DNA of 30,503 nucleotides from a virus. This document shows positions 1-9,500 of the stretch, piece after piece (position 1 is the stretch's first letter; each line of letters begins with the position of its first letter). The position numbers and the translations under genes are program-made. The notes beneath the pieces were generated by a model. The model saw nothing but the letters and a program-made list of their open reading frames with translations. It did not search any database and was not told the DNA's origin. Where the stretch lies: IMG/VR virus record IMGVR_UViG_3300020185_000175, positions 1 through 30,503 of that record, one strand, 5' to 3'.

Positions 1-80
1 TTTGCTTAGGTTGTCATGGTTATGATCCTGCTAGCTTTTAATCTTATGAAAGACTAGAAAGTAAAAATAACCATTAAAAG

Positions 81-103
81 TATCCGGCCCTTATAGGGGA
101 ACG
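81..103 (+). promoter_or_regulatory. Candidate promoter for phage T7-type RNA polymerase
   Basis: The core CCCTTATAGGGGAAC at 88-102 closely matches a second plus-strand site at 29825-29839 (CCCTTATAGAGGAAC) and a minus-strand site near 19217. The TATAG ending followed by purines resembles the initiation part of T7 promoters (CACTATAGGGAGA), which predicts a start at G96. It lies 85 nt before the first virion gene and would drive the block that runs to 17768. The assignment rests on motif similarity and position only. Confidence 0.6.
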
Positions 104-106
104 AAG

Positions 107-142
107 TGGTGAGCAAAGTTGTTTTGTCAATCTAGCTCACCA
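107..142 (+). other. 5' leader hairpin
   Basis: TGGTGAGC (107-114) is perfectly complementary to GCTCACCA (135-142), which gives an 8-bp stem with a 20-nt loop starting about 11 nt after the predicted transcript start. Position suggests an mRNA-stabilising or processing hairpin at the 5' end of the late transcript; this is inference. Confidence 0.4.
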
Positions 143-180
143 TCCACATTCAAATCGCAACTGACATTGAGGAGCAAGAA

Positions 181-1947
181 ATGGCTACTGAAGTAATCCC
201 TATCGGAGAGCTAGCAACAATTGGGCTAGTCGAAGATATACCAAGCGTTGCTCTACCACCAAACGCATTCAGCGACGTTCTCAACGTGCGGTTTCTAGAC
301 GGAGCAGTCCGTAAGTTTCCTGGCGAATCGTCTGCGTTGGTCTTCAGTCCAGCAGTGAGTGATCTAATGTACGTAGCGTCGTGGAACTCTCCATCAGGTC
401 TGCGATACGTAGTTGTCCACGGAGACGATACGACGGCGGTTGTAGATGTTTATAACGCAGAGCGTGATGCAATCGTTGCGTCGGGCAGCATGCCTAACTC
501 AGCAATCGCTGAATGGCAGCATACAGAATTTAATGGCGGATTTCATTTCATTTTAAACAATGGAGTAACAACGCCTAGGTTTCTACAAGACAACATGGCT
601 GACATGGCGCCTCTCCCTGGATGGGACTCATACGCTGTGTATACGCAGGAGCTCACATACATTGAAGATGGGGCTCGAAACACAGTGTCAGTGGAGGCCG
701 CGATTGAAGATGGCTTCACTATACAGGTATCAAACATTTCAAGAGACAGTAGCGTAGCCGTTCAAACTGAAGTTGTTACAGTCTCGGTGACTAATGGATC
801 TACGTATATGGTCTACCCAAGCCCAACGCTAGCTGGCATTGGCGAGATAAGTAACGTCACAGCAGCAGGCTACGACTTCACACCAATAGCAGGCTCAGGC
901 GGTAACACATTTGTTCTTAGCACTGTATCTGACCCAACGTCTGACGTGACGTGTGGAGTCATTCGTGCGTTTGGCAATCTTCTTGTTGCAGGTAATTTAA
1001 TTGAGAATGGAGCCCGCACACTCACAGGAACTATCAGAACATCTAACGTCGCTGCTCCGGGAAACATTCCAAAGAACTGGAATCCATTCTATCTTGGTGC
1101 TAACACAGCAGATGAATTTATCTTGTCTTCCACAGGCATCATTAAAGACATGGCAGAGCTTCAAGGCTCACTGTACGTGTACACCGATTCATCTATCCAT
1201 GTCATACAGCAAACAGGTGACATAACAATACCGTTTCAGGTCTCTGCTGTTACAGCTGACTATGGGGCGCATGGAATTGATACTGTCGTAGAAGTAGACG
1301 GAAAGCACATTGTAATCAGTTACGATGATGTGTACGTATTTGGCGGACACCCCGGTAGCATTACCTCCATCGCGTCTGGCAGAGTGCGTGACTATTTTAG
1401 ATCCACTCCAGGCATTAAAGTTCAGCGATACAATAAGTGGGATGAGCTGTGGTTCTGGTCACCAAACGTTTCTTTGATGTATGTTTACAATTATAGAACA
1501 GACATATGGTCGAAGCGCTCAGGAACTGCTCCTATATCACTGACAGACGTTGTCGGAGATTTGCTAATCACTGATTCAACATCTGTAAAGACTGTGGACA
1601 CGGGCTACTCTGATGTTTCTTACATTGAGAGACGCGGATTGAGTATACCATCAGACTTTGAGACGGACACAATTGCTACCGTAGCGTTCATCATCGAAGG
1701 CAACGGAAAATTGAAGACACAAATAGTTGGTAGTAACGCTCCAGGCGAGAACCGAGATCCAACTGTTGATGCGCATAGACAGATCACTACTGTTGATTTC
1801 AATATTGAATCAGATTATAAACAGGACTTGAGAGCGCAAGGTCGTTTTCTAAACTATCGCGTGACACACATTCCAGATTTGATCGATGATAAGGGCTTTG
1901 CTCTAGTCAACATGCAACTTGGAATCAATCAGGGAGGTCGGCGCTAA
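181..1947 (+). CDS. Tail nozzle-like structural protein (T7 gp12 position)
   Basis: This 588-residue protein is rich in beta-strand-forming and polar residues, with no signal peptide or membrane segment. The start has a good ribosome binding site (GGAG, 7 nt upstream). Its N-terminal pattern, a statement of 'nodes and parameters' type (residues ~10-50: PPNAFSDVLNVRF, then GAVRKFPG), is common in podovirus tail-tube or nozzle proteins such as T7 gp12, which likewise start with a strand-rich segment listing fixed positions. It sits first in the virion block, directly before the tail fibre, where a tail nozzle protein is expected. It is shorter than T7 gp12 (794 residues). The function is inferred from position and general character; another tail or stabilising protein is possible. 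Confidence 0.5.
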   Translation: MATEVIPIGELATIGLVEDIPSVALPPNAFSDVLNVRFLDGAVRKFPGESSALVFSPAVSDLMYVASWNSPSGLRYVVVHGDDTTAVVDVYNAERDAIVASGSMPNSAIAEWQHTEFNGGFHFILNNGVTTPRFLQDNMADMAPLPGWDSYAVYTQELTYIEDGARNTVSVEAAIEDGFTIQVSNISRDSSVAVQTEVVTVSVTNGSTYMVYPSPTLAGIGEISNVTAAGYDFTPIAGSGGNTFVLSTVSDPTSDVTCGVIRAFGNLLVAGNLIENGARTLTGTIRTSNVAAPGNIPKNWNPFYLGANTADEFILSSTGIIKDMAELQGSLYVYTDSSIHVIQQTGDITIPFQVSAVTADYGAHGIDTVVEVDGKHIVISYDDVYVFGGHPGSITSIASGRVRDYFRSTPGIKVQRYNKWDELWFWSPNVSLMYVYNYRTDIWSKRSGTAPISLTDVVGDLLITDSTSVKTVDTGYSDVSYIERRGLSIPSDFETDTIATVAFIIEGNGKLKTQIVGSNAPGENRDPTVDAHRQITTVDFNIESDYKQDLRAQGRFLNYRVTHIPDLIDDKGFALVNMQLGINQGGRR

Positions 1948-3545
1948 TGGCAGTTGTCAGACCACCAATATCTGGTGTGCAAGATCTTGATAGTTGGCGA
2001 AACCAGATAACACAGCATATCAATACAAATCAAGGCTTTGGCAAAGGTAGACCCAGAGATGCGGGTGGGACAGGCGCAGGATCAGTTGGACCCCCAGGTC
2101 CCGCTGGCGCGCCGGCTCCTCACTACGCAGAGGTAACTCTATTCACTGATCCGCTTGCCGGGGCAACTCCTGCAGCACCTACTGCCACGATCACTTGGAG
2201 TACAGGCGCACTATCAAGCATTACGTCGGGTTGGTCACAGACAGCTCCAACAGTAGATCCAACTCTTCCCGAGAGTCTCTACAGTTCTAAACTTATATTC
2301 TCAGACTCTGTGGCCCCATTCGTGACAACGACTACCACCGGTTCAACTCCTATAAAGAGCTTTGATTGGACACAGTTTGACGCAATTGGCACGAACATAG
2401 TGTTTGTAAATTCAGTGGCAGACTTACCCGCTCCATCCAACTCTATAATAACTTTAAAATCTGGTGTGGCATACGTGTTCGCTACGCATGTTGATCTGAA
2501 TGGAGCAAGACTCAAGACCAATGGTATCTCGTGTATACTTGGAACGTCGGTTGAGACAGCTTCAATCACTAGCACAGGTCTGTCAGCTTCGACTCCGCTG
2601 ATACAGTCAAGCAACAATCTACCTATGCAGTCAATAACAATAAAAGATGTTGGCACAGGGTTTTTAATAGATGCACCGTTGAGCACCAATGGAACAGCTG
2701 ACATCGAATGGTTCAATGTCAACTTCGAAAACGTCACGGCTGTAGGCACAATGAAAACTGTCGATACTTTTCTGTATGATAGTGGCACCTTCAATAATTC
2801 TCAAGGCTTACAATTCACTGGCAACGTTAGAGACGTCAGACTTACGAATTGCCGGTTTGAAGGAGATGGATCGAACGCGTCATTGATCACGGTCACTTCC
2901 ACAGCTGTGATAGGAAACGAATTTGCGATTTCAGATTCTACAATTGTAGCATCAGGACTTTCAACTGGCGTTACGTTTTTCAGCAGCGCTATAATCCCAA
3001 ATCAAGGTTTTGTATTATCTTCGTCAGATTTTCTAGGTGACTCGACTCATATCGCTGGTATCACTTACCTTGATGCAAGATCCAGATGGTTCAACTGCCG
3101 CGGTATCATGAACGGTGCGGTTACGTCGTCATACTACATGAAGAATAACACTACGGCTTCTGCGCTTATGGTTAAATCTACACCAACTAAGATTGCTGGA
3201 GCAACGATCTCTGCACCGAGCACACAGAAGTTTACAAACACAAACAACCGTGCAACATACAATGGCGTGATCTCAAACAACTTCAAAGTGAGCGCTGTAC
3301 TATCAGCGAACTCGGGGAACTCTCACGTTCTTGCGGCTTATGTTGCAAAGAACGGAGTGGTGCTACCAGAGAGTTTTAGTCTCACAACGACAAACGATAG
3401 CAGCAGAGCCGAGAGCTTCACAACACAAGCGGTCGTGGCTCTTACAGAGGGCGACTACATAGAAATATGGATAGCCAATAATTCTTCTTCTACTAATTAT
3501 GTGACTGTTACAGAGCTTAACGTTATTATTGATACAATCACTTAG
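1947..3545 (+). CDS. Tail fibre or tail spike, collagen-like segment plus beta-helix
   Basis: A 532-residue protein whose ATG overlaps the previous stop (TAATG), implying translational coupling. Residues 1-40 look like an attachment segment. Residues ~46-58 form a short collagen-like stretch (GSVGPPGPAGAPAP), a common hinge or trimerisation element in phage fibres. The rest is Ser/Thr/Asn/Gly-rich with repeating short strands (~120-400), as in right-handed beta-helix receptor-binding proteins, and ends in a strand-rich domain (~410-532). It is likely a trimeric host-recognition fibre. No catalytic motif for polysaccharide cleavage could be pointed out. Confidence 0.7.
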   Translation: MAVVRPPISGVQDLDSWRNQITQHINTNQGFGKGRPRDAGGTGAGSVGPPGPAGAPAPHYAEVTLFTDPLAGATPAAPTATITWSTGALSSITSGWSQTAPTVDPTLPESLYSSKLIFSDSVAPFVTTTTTGSTPIKSFDWTQFDAIGTNIVFVNSVADLPAPSNSIITLKSGVAYVFATHVDLNGARLKTNGISCILGTSVETASITSTGLSASTPLIQSSNNLPMQSITIKDVGTGFLIDAPLSTNGTADIEWFNVNFENVTAVGTMKTVDTFLYDSGTFNNSQGLQFTGNVRDVRLTNCRFEGDGSNASLITVTSTAVIGNEFAISDSTIVASGLSTGVTFFSSAIIPNQGFVLSSSDFLGDSTHIAGITYLDARSRWFNCRGIMNGAVTSSYYMKNNTTASALMVKSTPTKIAGATISAPSTQKFTNTNNRATYNGVISNNFKVSAVLSANSGNSHVLAAYVAKNGVVLPESFSLTTTNDSSRAESFTTQAVVALTEGDYIEIWIANNSSSTNYVTVTELNVIIDTIT

Positions 3546-3582
3546 AATGCATATACATATATAACTCTCGGAGAAACTGACG

Positions 3583-4287
3583 ATGCAAATATCAAACAAA
3601 GGGTTAATAGCTTTAGCTTCCCACGAAGGAATAGTTCCTGGTCCGTATAAGGATTCGGTTGGAGTTTTGACGTACGGAATTGGCCACACAAAATCTGCTG
3701 GTGATCCGGACCCTGCTAAGCTACCGAAAGGTATGCCTAATAATTTAGATGAAGAGCTTGTACGCATTCTCGATATATTCAAAAGAGATGTAGAGAAGTA
3801 TGCGGCTACAGTTGATAAAGCGATAACAGTGCCGATCAGTCAAGAAGAGTTTGACGCTGCCGTAAGCTTTCATTACAACACTGGTGCAATCACGTCTGCT
3901 ACGTGGGTCAAGACACTTAATAAAGGCGACCACAAAACAGCAGCTGCGCAGATCATGAACTGGAGTAGTCCTTCGGAAATCATACCGCGTCGAACAGCCG
4001 AGCAAGTACTGTTCCGAGATAGTGTGTACCCAACTTCACCCGTTAATGTGTGGCGAGTTGATAGCAACTATAAAGTCATATGGACTGTAGAGAGAAGCAT
4101 CTCGCAGCAAGAAGGATTAGCTTACCTAGGAGAGTCTGATAAAGATGATGAGACTTCGCCTATCGATGACAGAGTTGACTTTGATGACTATCGCGATAAG
4201 GTCCAGACTGTTAAAGATGATGTTAGCCAAATCCAAGACGATGCGCAGAAGCTGAAGGCCGATGTGAACGCTCTAAAAAGAGATTAA
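3583..4287 (+). CDS. Endolysin, GH24 (T4-type) lysozyme
   Basis: The protein is 234 residues. It shows the GH24 triad with T4 lysozyme spacing: E15 (in SHEG), D24 (YKDSVG) and T30 (LTYGIGHT), matching T4 E11, D20 and T26. The domain covers roughly residues 5-150 and includes the family's FHYNTGAI segment. It would cleave the glycan strands of peptidoglycan at the end of infection. There is no signal peptide, so release would need a holin, but none was recognised in the window. The C-terminal 60 residues are acidic and end in a coiled coil (VQTVKDDVSQIQDDAQKLKA), unusual for a simple lysozyme and perhaps a multimerisation or virion-binding tail. Confidence 0.88.
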   Translation: MQISNKGLIALASHEGIVPGPYKDSVGVLTYGIGHTKSAGDPDPAKLPKGMPNNLDEELVRILDIFKRDVEKYAATVDKAITVPISQEEFDAAVSFHYNTGAITSATWVKTLNKGDHKTAAAQIMNWSSPSEIIPRRTAEQVLFRDSVYPTSPVNVWRVDSNYKVIWTVERSISQQEGLAYLGESDKDDETSPIDDRVDFDDYRDKVQTVKDDVSQIQDDAQKLKADVNALKRD

Positions 4288-4292
4288 AGTGA

Positions 4293-4754
4293 ATGGACAT
4301 TGATAGCGCAGACAATGAAACTACCGCTAAGTGGGGCGTTGAAAGAATATATGGTGACGCTCTCGTTCGGCGATGGTCTGAGATTGTGCCACTGATCGAC
4401 GCTGCGTTACTTCATGGCTCTGGATCAGTGACTTCATACGGACTATTTATTGAGTGTCTTGCAACCGTTGCTCAATGTTGGATAGACGAAGACGAGTACG
4501 GAGATGTGAGAGGTGCCGTTATAACAAGATTTGAAGATCAGGAAGGCACGCGAATCATTGCGGTCATAGCCGCTAGCCACCCAGACTGGTTTGCTGGAGG
4601 TCATGAAACTTTAGAGCGACTTGAAGAGTTCGGGCGCAGCGAAGGTTGTCATAAAATGAATGTGTATGGAAGACGTGGTTGGCTGCGGGTGCTTGCGCCT
4701 AGAGGCTATTATGAACCATATATAACTTTAACAAAAGATCTAGGAGGTGCTTAG
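4293..4754 (+). CDS. T7 gp13-like protein with GNAT fold
   Basis: A 153-residue protein that starts 5 nt after the lysozyme stop. The order of features (an N-terminal helix, central strands, RIIAVIAASHPDWF, a helix with GRSEGCHKMNVYGRRGWLRVL, then a C-terminal strand ITLTKDL) fits the N-acetyltransferase fold seen in T7 gp13 and related podovirus internal virion proteins, where the fold is used for morphogenesis rather than proven catalysis. Its place just before the gp14-like gene agrees. The ribosome binding site is weak (AAAGTG), so it may rely on coupling to the lysozyme. A true acetyltransferase is an alternative. Confidence 0.55.
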   Translation: MDIDSADNETTAKWGVERIYGDALVRRWSEIVPLIDAALLHGSGSVTSYGLFIECLATVAQCWIDEDEYGDVRGAVITRFEDQEGTRIIAVIAASHPDWFAGGHETLERLEEFGRSEGCHKMNVYGRRGWLRVLAPRGYYEPYITLTKDLGGA

Positions 4755-4756
4755 AA

Positions 4757-5647
4757 ATGGGCGGAGGCGGATCGAAGAAATCGAAAACATCATCAGGAAC
4801 GCCCAAGTGGGCGCGACCTTACGTAATGAAAGCTGCGGACGACGCGCAGAACCTATACGACGCTGGAGCTCTCAGTCGAGTAGCCGGTTACAACAGTGAT
4901 CAACTAAGAGCGGCTCAACTCACTCGTGACTTATCAGGGCACGCAAGCTCGTACGGCCGACACGCTGATAGATTGACCTCAGCAGCGAACACACGTAACG
5001 CTAACGCAAATCGTCTTGCTCGTGCAGCAGACATCATCGCAAGAGACGCGGGAAAGGATCCAGCGTTTGCGCAGGCTCAACGCGTGTACCGAGATGCAAG
5101 CGAACAGAGCGGTATCTTTGGTGCTGGTCATTACGGCACTGTAGCAGGTCAGCTTCAACCACAGATCGATAATCAAGTGACTAGAGCTCTCGGACAACAG
5201 TCCGGTCAGTTCTCGCAGTCAGGTAATCTTGGCGGCGCTCGAGCACAAGCTGCAGCAGGAATGGCAGCTGGTCAGATCTCGTCTGACATGTCTGCCGCTG
5301 AAGTCGCAGCCCAACGGGCAAACGCGTTCACAGGTGCAGGCTCAGGCGTCGACACCGCCAACACACAGTTCTCGCAGCGTGTTGCGGGGCACGGGTTGCA
5401 GACAAACGCTTTCAACTCGCAAGGCGAAGCGTTTAACAATATGAATACTGCTGTAGGGCATCAAGGTAACGTGTTTCAAGCACGATCTCAAGCCGCTCAA
5501 CAATTAGGGGCGGTCGGTCAAGACAGGCAGAACCAGCAACAAGCAGAACTGGACGCTCAGTACCAAGGCATTCAACGTATGTTTGGACTGATAAACACAA
5601 ACACAGTCGGTTCTACGTCTGAAACAACTTCATCTGGAGGCAAATGA
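4757..5647 (+). CDS. Internal virion protein, T7 gp14-like
   Basis: The protein is 296 residues. It begins with MGGGGSKK, a start often seen in podovirus gp14-like ejection proteins, and is rich in Ala, Gln, Gly, Asn and Ser with long amphipathic helical stretches (about 25-120 and 160-280). It has a strong AGGAGG ribosome binding site and lies between the gp13-like protein and the two giant internal proteins, the T7 gp13-14-15-16 order. In T7, gp14 is ejected first and forms the outer-membrane part of the DNA channel. No clear membrane segment is seen here. The role is assigned from composition and position. Confidence 0.6.
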   Translation: MGGGGSKKSKTSSGTPKWARPYVMKAADDAQNLYDAGALSRVAGYNSDQLRAAQLTRDLSGHASSYGRHADRLTSAANTRNANANRLARAADIIARDAGKDPAFAQAQRVYRDASEQSGIFGAGHYGTVAGQLQPQIDNQVTRALGQQSGQFSQSGNLGGARAQAAAGMAAGQISSDMSAAEVAAQRANAFTGAGSGVDTANTQFSQRVAGHGLQTNAFNSQGEAFNNMNTAVGHQGNVFQARSQAAQQLGAVGQDRQNQQQAELDAQYQGIQRMFGLINTNTVGSTSETTSSGGK

Positions 5648-5648
5648 T

Positions 5649-6590
5649 ATGGCCGCAACACCACTCGCACCACCACAACTGAACCCCGCACAATACGCGC
5701 CACACGCTCAATTCAGCCCGTCTCCGACTGAGGAGATCAAACAGAAAGTACTCAGTACAGGAGCAAGCAAAGCTCTATCCAAAGCGGGTGAAGCTTTATT
5801 CCCAGGTGCGGTTGCGCCTGCGGCCGGCGGAACAGCTGCAGCACCTAGTGGTCTAGCAGGGTTACTACCCACAGGTCTCACATCTCTATTTGGTGCAGCG
5901 CCTGCCGCCGCAACAGGAGCCGCAACCACAGGAGCAGCAGGAGCTGCGGGAGCAGGTCTAGCAGGAGCCGCAACCACAGGAGCAGCAGGAGCTGCGGGAG
6001 CAGGTCTAGCAGGTGGCGCATTGGCAGGCGGAGCAGGCCTCATGGCTGCAGCCGCACCTATAGCGTTACCGCTCGCTGCTGGCGCGCTTGCAGGAAAAGC
6101 GTTTGGTTTGTTCAATGATGGAGGGCGCGTGCCTTCAGAGACAATGACAGCTATGCCCAGTGCGCAACAGTCGCCTCAGCGTATGACTCAACAGTCGCCT
6201 CAACATATGGCTCAACAGCCGCCTCAATACATGACCCAACAGTCGCCTCAGCATACGGCGCAACAGTCGCCTCAATACATGACTCAACAGTCGCCACAAC
6301 ACATGACTCAGCGGTCGCCTTATCCAATGCCTCAGAGATCCCCTCAAAACATGCAGATGCATGCGTCACCACAGATGGCTCAACAACCTGCACCTTCTCA
6401 GATGATGCAACGATCACACCCACCTCTTTCATTTAAACAGTTAGAGCAACAACAATCGTTGTCACTCAATAAACAAGCGTTCGATGCGGATGAAAGGCGT
6501 AAGAACCAATCGCATCAGATGAAAATGATGCAAGAGGAAATTAAACTCAGAGATGCAGCTGGTTTTAGAACGCCTTTGTCTGCTCCGTAG
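5649..6590 (+). CDS. Ala/Gly- and Gln/Pro-repeat internal virion protein
   Basis: The 313-residue protein starts 1 nt after the previous stop, with GGAGG 8 nt upstream. It has three parts: a Pro-rich start, an Ala/Gly/Leu hydrophobic stretch (~65-150) that could insert in a membrane and contains a doubled 16-residue unit, and a run of octapeptides of form QQSPQxMx (~173-240), followed by a charged helical end. FNDGGRVP at ~155 is the first half of a motif frequent in phage internal proteins; its usual partner (VPAWLAPNEFVVNAEA) opens the next gene, so one ancestral protein may have been split in two. It probably travels in the capsid with the ejection proteins. No enzymatic role is visible. 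Confidence 0.5.
   Translation: MAATPLAPPQLNPAQYAPHAQFSPSPTEEIKQKVLSTGASKALSKAGEALFPGAVAPAAGGTAAAPSGLAGLLPTGLTSLFGAAPAAATGAATTGAAGAAGAGLAGAATTGAAGAAGAGLAGGALAGGAGLMAAAAPIALPLAAGALAGKAFGLFNDGGRVPSETMTAMPSAQQSPQRMTQQSPQHMAQQPPQYMTQQSPQHTAQQSPQYMTQQSPQHMTQRSPYPMPQRSPQNMQMHASPQMAQQPAPSQMMQRSHPPLSFKQLEQQQSLSLNKQAFDADERRKNQSHQMKMMQEEIKLRDAAGFRTPLSAP
5916..6011 (+). repeat. 48-bp tandem duplication (2 copies)
   Basis: Positions 5916-5963 and 5964-6011 are identical 48-bp units encoding GAATTGAAGAAGAGLA twice. Identity at synonymous positions shows a recent in-frame duplication within the Ala/Gly hydrophobic stretch. Confidence 0.9.
6165..6356 (+). repeat. 24-bp repeats encoding QQSPQxMx octapeptides (about 8 units)
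   Basis: Starting at 6165, about eight consecutive 24-bp units with a CAACAGTCGCCTCA core encode octapeptides QQSPQRMT, QQSPQHMA, QQPPQYMT, QQSPQHTA and so on, decaying into looser copies (QRSPYPMP, QRSPQNMQ). The register is kept and the variation is mostly at the sixth residue (R, H, Y) and the last (T, A). Confidence 0.85.
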
Positions 6591-6599
6591 GAGACTTAT

Positions 6600-9500
6600 A
6601 TGACTAACAGACCTGTAAGCGGAGATTATCTTCAAGGTGATCCAAACACACATCCAGGAGTTCCAGTAGGCGAAGACAGAGTGCCTGCGTGGTTGGCTCC
6701 AAACGAATTTGTAGTTAACGCAGAGGCCACAGAAATGTATGGTCCTCAAATTGAAGCAATGAACAATCACGGACGTGCGGTGCAACAGCAAGCAGAAGTT
6801 CCACCACACGCGTCAAATGCTCAGTACTTCGCTGAAGGTGGATCCGTTGCTCAATCAGATATGTTCTCAGGCAATAACTGGGATCTTTACAGGTCAGCTG
6901 TTGCTTCAATAGAGTCCGCCGGCCACGACGATCCGTACTCGATTATGGGTGGTTTCAATAAACATTACGTCGGTAAGTACCAGCTTGGAAGTGATGCAAT
7001 TGGGGACGCCGCTAGGTTCTTGAAAATGGAAACCGTTCCGTCTCGCGAGCAAGTACGCAAAGATCCTGCAATGCAAGAAAGATTATTCAACGCTTTTACG
7101 CAAGCGAACCACGCTTCGTTGTTAAGCAGATCTGAAAAGTATCGCAACATGGATCCGGCGGCTCAACAACGTGTACTCGGCTACGCTCATAATCAAGGCG
7201 CCGGAGGCGCAAATGAATATCTGCGTACTGGTCAAGCAGGAGTGGACGGTTGGGGAACCTCTGGATTAAAGTACTCAAACACAATTGGTAAAATTCAAGG
7301 TGATCCTTCTTGGAAACCTTCAGTTGAGGGCTTAGGCCGCACGCCTGCAGAAACAGATCAAATGCTAGAGTTCGGTGTGCCTGTTCCAGACGGCGTTCCA
7401 AATGTCGAAGCAGATAGCGATTGGCTCGATCTATCGTTCGGATCATCTGCTCCGCACCAAGCATCGTTTGCGCCAACAGTTCCTGTGTTTGTACCGACTG
7501 ACGCAAGAACAAATCAATCTAATACTAGAAATCCAAACGATGCACGTTATTTCAGAGGAGGAGGCGCGGTTGAACCGTCTGAAGATGAAAAAGCGAGGAT
7601 GCGTGAAAGATACTTAGCAGCTTTTAACGCGAATCGTGGTGAGACTACTGCAATCGAACAGTATAACAACAATCCTTCTTTAATAAATGAAATGCCTAAC
7701 CAAGTTCCAGACATATCTAACCAGATTCAAATCCATCCGTATCAACCAGACATGTCAATGCCTCTACCTTATAGTGATCGAAGACCCACATTACCAGGCG
7801 GAATGCCTATGGTTCCACAGCAGGGCATCCCATACAATCAAACCTTGAATTTTGAACCGAGCGAGGAAGATTTATTTACTGGCAGATTTGACCAACTACA
7901 CGGAGAGTATTCTCCTGCATATAGACATTATATGGGAGACCTATTCCAAAATAACTCATTAAACATGGGTCCGAACTCAGTCAGCTCTGGTGGGGTTCCT
8001 CAGGAAACGGCACAGTACCAATCACCAACTACAATTGATCCTTACGACCCCTTAGATCCTATAAAGTATGACCCCTTTCAAACTGAGATAGCACAGCAAC
8101 ACGGAAAAAATGGAACAGTGTTTGACACACAACCCGCTATGCCGAGAGTTGCCACGGTTCCTGAGATGGCTTCGCCCCCACTAGTTGAGGTAGCGAATCC
8201 GTTAGACGCAGTCTTCTCAGACCCTGCGTACGCAATGATGTCTGATCGCTCTGGGTTAGGTGTTCAAGGCTATTGGGATTCTTTAGATCCTGCAGTGCAA
8301 GAGCAGCATCTGAGACGAGTAGGCGCTGAACCAGCTATCTTCACAAATAAGGATGAGATAGACGTTCTGAACACTGTCGGCGCCAACAGCGGATTTGCTG
8401 CATCGCCTGAGGAGTATAACTTAGGGCCTGCGCATGGCAGCGATGGATCGCCTATGGAGTTATCTGACGCATCGACTATCGGTTTAGACGCTGGCTTCAA
8501 CGTGCCAGGTGTAGATCCTTTCATCGCAAAAGACATTCCAGTAGAAATGGGTGCTAGCAACGAATATGACGTGCCAAAAGAACCCGGTTGGGAGATGCAA
8601 GCGTACGTAGATCAAGGCTTCGAGCTTGATGAAGCTCAGTACCAAGCACAACAGATGCTTGAGGAGGCAGATCGTAACCTACTAGTTGCGCCAGTCGGCA
8701 CTCAGGGATACGATCATTGGACGAGCCAGCGTGAAAAGGCTTTGACGTTGCTTGGACGCTCTGAAGAGAACTCAGGCTCTCTGTACCCAAGGGCAGAAAC
8801 ACCTGGAACGCATGTGCTCGATGTTCACAACGAAATCAACAACGCTGAAACCGCGGTTGGTGAAGCAGTAGCAAACATTGAAACAGCGGCTAGCAGCGGC
8901 GATTATGAGGGTGTCGCTGAGAGTGAAGCAGCTCTCGCAGCAGCTCACGCAGCGTTGACAACAGCTAAGGACAAGGCTCAGGAGATAGTAAATAATAGAG
9001 AAATAAACGCGAACGAGGAAAGCAATCGACTCAACACTCAGATCCAACTGGAAGTGATGGGCTTAGACAACGCCATCGAAAATGCGACGACTGATGAGGG
9101 TAGAAACGCCTTAATCAAGGCACGTGACGATCTTGTAGAGCGCCACGAAGCTGGCACGCTTGCGCCTCCACCTCCCGCAAATGGGCTTGACTCTTTTGAT
9201 ATGGTGCCTGATGACTCAGTGATTGCTGCAGACACAAACAACACCACACCAATAGCAGAGGTCAAGACCAAAGTTGAGGAGGCTGGTAAAGGTGAAGAGG
9301 TTATCAGCGCAAGCTCTACCGGCGCGATGACAACAGCTGGTGAAAAGGCTATAGCTAAAGACCCTTCAACTCTTGGCAAAGCGTTTGGCTCACTTAAAAG
9401 TTTCTTCGGAGACATGTTCGACGCGACTGAACTCAAACGCATGGCGGTTCTGTATGTAGGCGCACGTGTAACAGGCGCTAGCCACGGCTCGTCTCTTGCG

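Larger units (their letters stand above)
1..180. other. Leader region before the virion gene block
   Basis: No complete gene is seen here. A short open stretch in frame 3 ends with a stop at 39-41 and may be the tail end of a gene outside the window, but this is weak. The stretch holds a phage-type promoter near 81-103, a hairpin at 107-142 and the ribosome binding site (GAGGAG, around 168-173) of the first virion gene. Confidence 0.5.

Noticed and set aside
1-41. 3' end of an upstream gene
   Set aside because: Only 12 codons are visible in one frame and nothing supports it; left out of the list of genes.
2279-2794. 171-residue open frame on the minus strand inside the tail fibre gene
   Set aside because: It lies wholly inside a better supported gene, has no ribosome binding site and shows composition of a shadow frame.
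3363-3782. 139-residue minus-strand frame over the fibre-lysozyme junction
   Set aside because: It overlaps two well supported genes and includes no domain.
5708-6115. Ala/Pro-rich minus-strand frame of 135 residues
   Set aside because: Produced by the Ala/Gly codon repeats read in reverse; no supporting signals.
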